The position numbers and the translations under genes were made by a program. From assembly GCA_031284445.1 (NCBI GenBank), contig JAISZW010000193.1, positions 1-9,347 on the forward strand: a DNA stretch of 9,347 nt, read 5' to 3'. Source of the DNA: Candidatus Methanovirga basalitermitum (GTDB taxonomy: Archaea > Methanobacteriota > Methanobacteria > Methanobacteriales > Methanobacteriaceae). Shown piece by piece: positions 7,149 through 9,347 of the stretch. The notes under the pieces were generated by a model that searched no databases, was not told the DNA's origin, and saw only the letters and a program-made list of their open reading frames with translations. Each line of letters opens with the position of its first letter. The stretch's first letter is position 1.

Positions 7149-7391
7149 TATCCAGCAGACTCGTTTTCATACTAATATACTATAGTGTATATAGATTCCA
7201 ACTAATGAGGTTAGTCCCTAACTCTAGTAAACTACTGAAAACATCTATCTGTGATGGTTATAGTTTTCTTCGAACGGGGTTGACACATCTAAGATATTTT
7301 ATAAACATAGCTTATTATGTAGTTTAGTTAGTTTTGTATACTAACTACAAATTACATTATGTTTTTTATTATATATACATATACTTTATGT
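7149..7391. other. Gene-free spacer with small palindromes
   Basis: No credible gene was found on either strand. Palindromes include ATATAC-TATAGT-GTATAT at about 7175-7192 and TAGTTAG/CTAACTA at 7325-7347 with a 9-base loop. A less AT-rich patch near 7190-7290 (with TTCGAACGGGGTTGAC) has no tRNA fold that I could find. The function is unknown. Confidence 0.4.
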
Positions 7392-7489
7392 GAGGGTGTA
7401 AATTTTTGTGGAGTTTTTCTAAAATTTTCAAGTTTATTTATAAATAAAAGTCAATTTTTCCAAATAACTCCACACTTTTTTACACCCTC
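7392..7489 (+). mobile_element. 98-bp miniature inverted-repeat element, copy A
   Basis: The element starts GAGGGTGTAAA and ends TTTACACCCTC. The terminal inverted repeats run about 23 bp with four central mismatches. Its two 49-bp halves are imperfect reverse complements meeting at a perfect palindrome, TTTATTTATAAATAAA (7433-7448). The 8 bp on each side, CTTTATGT (7384-7391) and TTTTATGT (7490-7497), agree at seven positions and look like an aged target-site duplication. It encodes nothing, so it must have been moved by a transposase acting in trans. The same 98 bp recur inverted at 8989-9086 with one difference. A 68-codon open frame across it is a by-product. Confidence 0.85.
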
Positions 7490-7497
7490 TTTTATGT

Positions 7498-8040
7498 TAC
7501 AAAAAATTCATCTATCTAAAAATCAAAGATTATTTAGGCAGAATTCTTTTTTGACGGAGTGTTAATTTGATAAAAAAAAAGAAAACCCAAAAATATAGGA
7601 TCAAAAACTACTAAAATAACAAAAACATAAAAACACTTTACGAACTACTGATATTTGTTCCATTTATCTTTTCAGTTATTTTCAAGATGGAGTGTTGATG
7701 ATGAGATTACTAAAATCCCATTCGTGCTGTTTTGGCATTCCATGAACTATTTGTTTTGCTTATTTATCGTTGAGTTTAGCAATAATCAATGAACCTAACG
7801 ATGATTTTAGTTATTATAATAATTATTAATAATTTAACAGTAAAACTATTATTTATTTACATATTTTTGTTTGTTTATGAAAATATCAATATTTAAATCA
7901 TAAAAAATAGAATAAGGATCAGATTTTGTTATAATATATATTTAAGGTTATTGGTTCTATAAAAATTGAAAAAAAAGATTAAATTATTAATGTAATCGAT
8001 TAAAAATAGAGATTTAAACAAGGTAATATTCAAAGATATG
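7498..8040. other. Gene-free AT-rich spacer downstream of mtd
   Basis: No gene longer than a few codons is convincing. The 19-base string AAAAAAGATTAAATTATTA occurs at 7971-7989 and again at 8050-8068, a direct repeat 79 bp apart. Read on the minus strand it gives TAATCTTTTTT, so the two may act as tandem termination points behind mtd. A TATA-like TTATAATATATATTTAAG lies on the plus strand at about 7929-7946 with no gene to serve. Confidence 0.4.
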
Positions 8041-8058
8041 AAAAAATTAAAAAAAGAT
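8041..8058 (-). terminator. Oligo-T terminator of mtd
   Basis: On the minus strand, about 35 nt past the mtd stop, the sequence reads ATCTTTTTTTAATTTTTT, two oligo-T runs of seven and six. This is the usual archaeal termination signal. A second similar run lies further on, near 7969-7978. Confidence 0.55.
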
Positions 8059-8090
8059 TAAATTATTAGTTCAATATAATTTAAAGATAT

Positions 8091-8921
8091 TTAAGCTGGT
8101 TTATCAATAATACAGCTTTTTGAAAGAACAGAACCGTTTCCACCATGTGGTGTTCTTAAAATAGTATCATTACTTTTCTCGATTTCTCTTGCTTCATTCG
8201 CTAATTTAGCAGCTACACCAATTAATTCATGGGCAGCAGCAACTAAATGAATATATCTATCAGATTCTTTAACCATGAAACATCCTTTTAAGTCAATATC
8301 GGCAACCTTTTCAGCAGCTTCATATGCAGCTATTGCTTTTGCTTTGGCATAGCCATTTTTAAATCCTGCAACTTCAGCAGCTTTCTCAGCAGTAATGATT
8401 ATTTTTGGTAATTCTAATGATTTATCTGCTTCAACATCTGCGATAAGTGCATTAATTGCTTTTTGAACAACTCTATAAGCACCAGTTAAGGCTAAAACTT
8501 TAATAACATCTGCATTGAAAGAAGCCATTTCAGTTGGGTCAAGCCATTCCCTTCTTGCACCAATCATTGGGTCTCCTTTAACAATTATATAACCTAATCC
8601 TTGTTCAGTCATTTCATCTTTTTTACCTGCTCCTGGAGCATCACCTATGATAACTGCAGGAATGTCATAACCAGATAATATTTCTCTTGCTTTAGCAGGT
8701 CCTGGAGCACCTGGGTTTGGACTTATGAATATTATAAAGTCTGGATTAAATTCTTTAACTTTAGGAACCACTTCTTCAACTTGCTCAGGATTCATTTTAG
8801 CACCAGAACCAATTACTCTTACATCAATATTTGGTCTGTCTGCACGTTCGTCAAGTAATAGATCTAATACTGGTGATGTACCAATATTCCCGCTTTTGAT
8901 TATTCCAATTTTAACTACCAT
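8091..8921 (-). CDS. mtd: F420-dependent methylene-tetrahydromethanopterin dehydrogenase
   Basis: Mtd catalyses the reversible F420H2-dependent reduction of methenyl-H4MPT+ to methylene-H4MPT, a central cytoplasmic step of CO2-reducing methanogenesis. The 276-residue product matches the usual family length from end to end. The N-terminus MVVKIGIIKSGNIGTSPVLD, then VRVIGSGAKMNPEQVE, the FISPNPGAPGPAKAREIL segment (about 65-82) and IIGDAPGAGKKDEM are hallmark stretches, and no key region is missing. Codon choice looks less AT-driven than in the neighbours, as expected for a highly expressed gene. Translation starts at ATG 8921 behind GTGA (8929-8926, 4-nt spacer). Upstream, the initiation region is duplicated and a miniature transposon lies 67 bp from the start. 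The gene is transcribed alone and converges on the preceding operon. Confidence 0.97.
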   Translation of the reverse strand: MVVKIGIIKSGNIGTSPVLDLLLDERADRPNIDVRVIGSGAKMNPEQVEEVVPKVKEFNPDFIIFISPNPGAPGPAKAREILSGYDIPAVIIGDAPGAGKKDEMTEQGLGYIIVKGDPMIGARREWLDPTEMASFNADVIKVLALTGAYRVVQKAINALIADVEADKSLELPKIIITAEKAAEVAGFKNGYAKAKAIAAYEAAEKVADIDLKGCFMVKESDRYIHLVAAAHELIGVAAKLANEAREIEKSNDTILRTPHGGNGSVLSKSCIIDKPA

Positions 8922-8947
8922 TTTATCACTACTATTCTAATAACCAT
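8915..8947 (-). promoter_or_regulatory. Possible 10-codon leader ORF overlapping the mtd start
   Basis: ATG at 8947 opens MVIRIVVIKW and stops with TAG at 8917-8915, overlapping the mtd start in another frame (ATGGTAG). It has its own GTGA (8955-8952) with the same 4-nt spacer. It exists because the mtd start region is duplicated. If transcription starts near 8946, as the TATA box suggests, the leader ORF would lack its RBS and would not be made. Confidence 0.3.
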
Positions 8948-8968
8948 TTTATCACTATTATTCTAATA
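8917..8968. repeat. 26-bp tandem duplication of the mtd translation-start region
   Basis: 8917-8942 and 8943-8968 are identical except for one base (C at 8932, T at 8958). Each copy contains, on the minus strand, GTGA, a TAAA spacer and ATGGT. This is most simply a slip or tandem duplication event. Confidence 0.9.
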
Positions 8969-8975
8969 TATAAAA
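8968..8975 (-). promoter_or_regulatory. Likely TATA box of mtd
   Basis: The minus strand reads GGTTTATTTTATATATTAG here, with TTTATATA as the best box. Transcription would then start about 24-28 nt downstream, near 8944-8948, leaving a leader of about 25 nt that includes the GTGA site. The miniature element begins only 13 bp upstream of the box, so any BRE or activator site beyond that was displaced. Confidence 0.45.
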
Positions 8976-8988
8976 TAAACCAATATTA

Positions 8989-9086
8989 GAGGGTGTAAAA
9001 AAGTGTGGAGTTATTTGGAAAAATTGACTTTTATTTATAAATAAACTTGAAAATTTTAGAAAAACTCCACAAAAATTTACATCCTC
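8989..9086 (-). mobile_element. 98-bp miniature inverted-repeat element, copy B (inverted relative to copy A)
   Basis: This is the reverse complement of 7392-7489 at 97 of 98 positions; the one change (C to T) lies in the last terminal repeat. It is flanked by a perfect 8-bp duplication, CAATATTA, at 8981-8988 and 9087-9094, which proves insertion as a unit. Terminal repeats of about 23 bp, an 8-bp duplication and no coding capacity define a MITE-like element. From memory, ISM1 of Methanobrevibacter smithii also duplicates 8 bp, so an ISM1-type transposase is a candidate mover. This is not shown by the window. Confidence 0.9.
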
Positions 9087-9234
9087 CAATATTACGATTA
9101 TGAATTATTATGATTAGATATTAAATAATTTGTGGTTTGATTCGAACCATTAAGTATATAACTATTAAAATATCGATTATCAGTTTTTTATATTTTATAT
9201 CCAATATTTTACTCTTATATTTCTAGTTTATATG
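9087..9234. other. Short AT-rich spacer between two element ends
   Basis: No gene, RNA or clear signal was seen. It contains TTTGATTCGAACCATT near 9136-9151, which resembles a tRNA T-loop in reverse, but no tRNA fold surrounds it. Confidence 0.35.
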
Positions 9235-9347
9235 GAGGGTGTAAAAAAGTGTGGAGTTTTTTTGATTTTTGAAAAAAATTGAAAATCCTTCAAATCCTTT
9301 AATTTACTATAATATCATCCATAAGAAATGCATTATTCAAAAAATAT
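9235..9347 (+). mobile_element. Terminus of a third, different element of the same family, running off the window
   Basis: 9235-9258 repeats the first 24 bp of copy B exactly (GAGGGTGTAAAAAAGTGTGG and on), then the sequence diverges and no closing repeat occurs before the window ends. It could be a longer, possibly autonomous insertion sequence, a diverged MITE or a solo end. A TATA-like TTTACTATAATATC (about 9303-9316) and an ATG at 9328 (MHYSKN, open to the edge) would suit the start of a transposase gene, but six codons prove nothing. If it is an intact element, TTTATATG (9227-9234) should recur past its far end. Confidence 0.5.

Noticed and set aside
7359..7565. 68-codon plus-strand open frame
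   Set aside because: It spans the 98-bp MITE and AT-rich flanks, has no ribosome binding site, and its middle is simply translated inverted repeat.
7690..7750. Short peptide gene starting near 7695
   Set aside because: The frame is only about 15 codons, has no ribosome binding site and shows no recognisable features.
7929..7946. Promoter TTATAATATATATTTAAG on the plus strand
   Set aside because: It leads only into the 3' end of the convergent mtd gene; in such AT-rich DNA the match is expected by chance.
8725..8940. 71-codon open frame opposite mtd
   Set aside because: It is antisense to the well-supported mtd coding sequence and its composition mirrors it.
9136..9151. tRNA remnant or attachment site from a T-loop-like GGTTCGAATC on the minus strand
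   Set aside because: T-stem pairing fails and no acceptor or anticodon arms can be built around it.

Overview
The window looks like chromosome from a very AT-rich methanogenic archaeon of the order Methanobacteriales, most likely Methanobrevibacter or a close relative. The evidence is two methanogen-specific enzymes (AtwA, which activates methyl-coenzyme M reductase, and the F420-dependent methylene-H4MPT dehydrogenase Mtd), oligo-T ends after several genes, and GTGA-type ribosome binding sites. The genus is inferred from composition and gene content; no 16S or marker comparison was possible.

Layout. Positions 1-1250 hold no intact gene: a palindromic repeat at the left edge, a stretch that reads like a decayed minus-strand gene (about 166-629), a hairpin-rich stretch (about 765-899) ending in a terminator-like stem and T-run, and the AT-rich atwA leader. 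The intact atwA (1254-2960) is followed by a broken gene of a phosphoenolpyruvate-carboxykinase-like P-loop family (3015-4290, one clear frameshift and one in-frame stop). Next come a small universal stress protein (4474-4866) and a 217-bp mosaic of nested hairpin repeats (5069-5285). A two-gene operon follows, encoding a MobA/MocA-type nucleotidyltransferase (5469-6143) and a fold-type-I PLP aminotransferase-like protein (6155-7129). A gene-poor 960-bp stretch carries a 98-bp miniature inverted-repeat element. mtd lies on the minus strand (8091-8921). Behind its start are a duplicated initiation region, a second, oppositely oriented copy of the 98-bp element, and at 9235 the terminus of a third related element that may run out of the window.

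How the parts relate. AtwA and Mtd both belong to methanogenesis: Mtd works in the C1-carrier steps, and AtwA supplies ATP-dependent reactivation of the final enzyme. They are not one operon here. The nucleotidyltransferase and aminotransferase probably act together on an activated small metabolite or surface decoration, but the substrate cannot be read from sequence.

The most interesting material is non-coding. One system is a dispersed 22-23 nt hairpin module, of which I found eight copies in both orientations, whose stems change in a paired way. The other is a non-autonomous transposon-like element with about 23-bp terminal inverted repeats and 8-bp target duplications, one copy of which sits directly upstream of the mtd promoter. 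No CRISPR array, rRNA, tRNA or clear defence system was seen.
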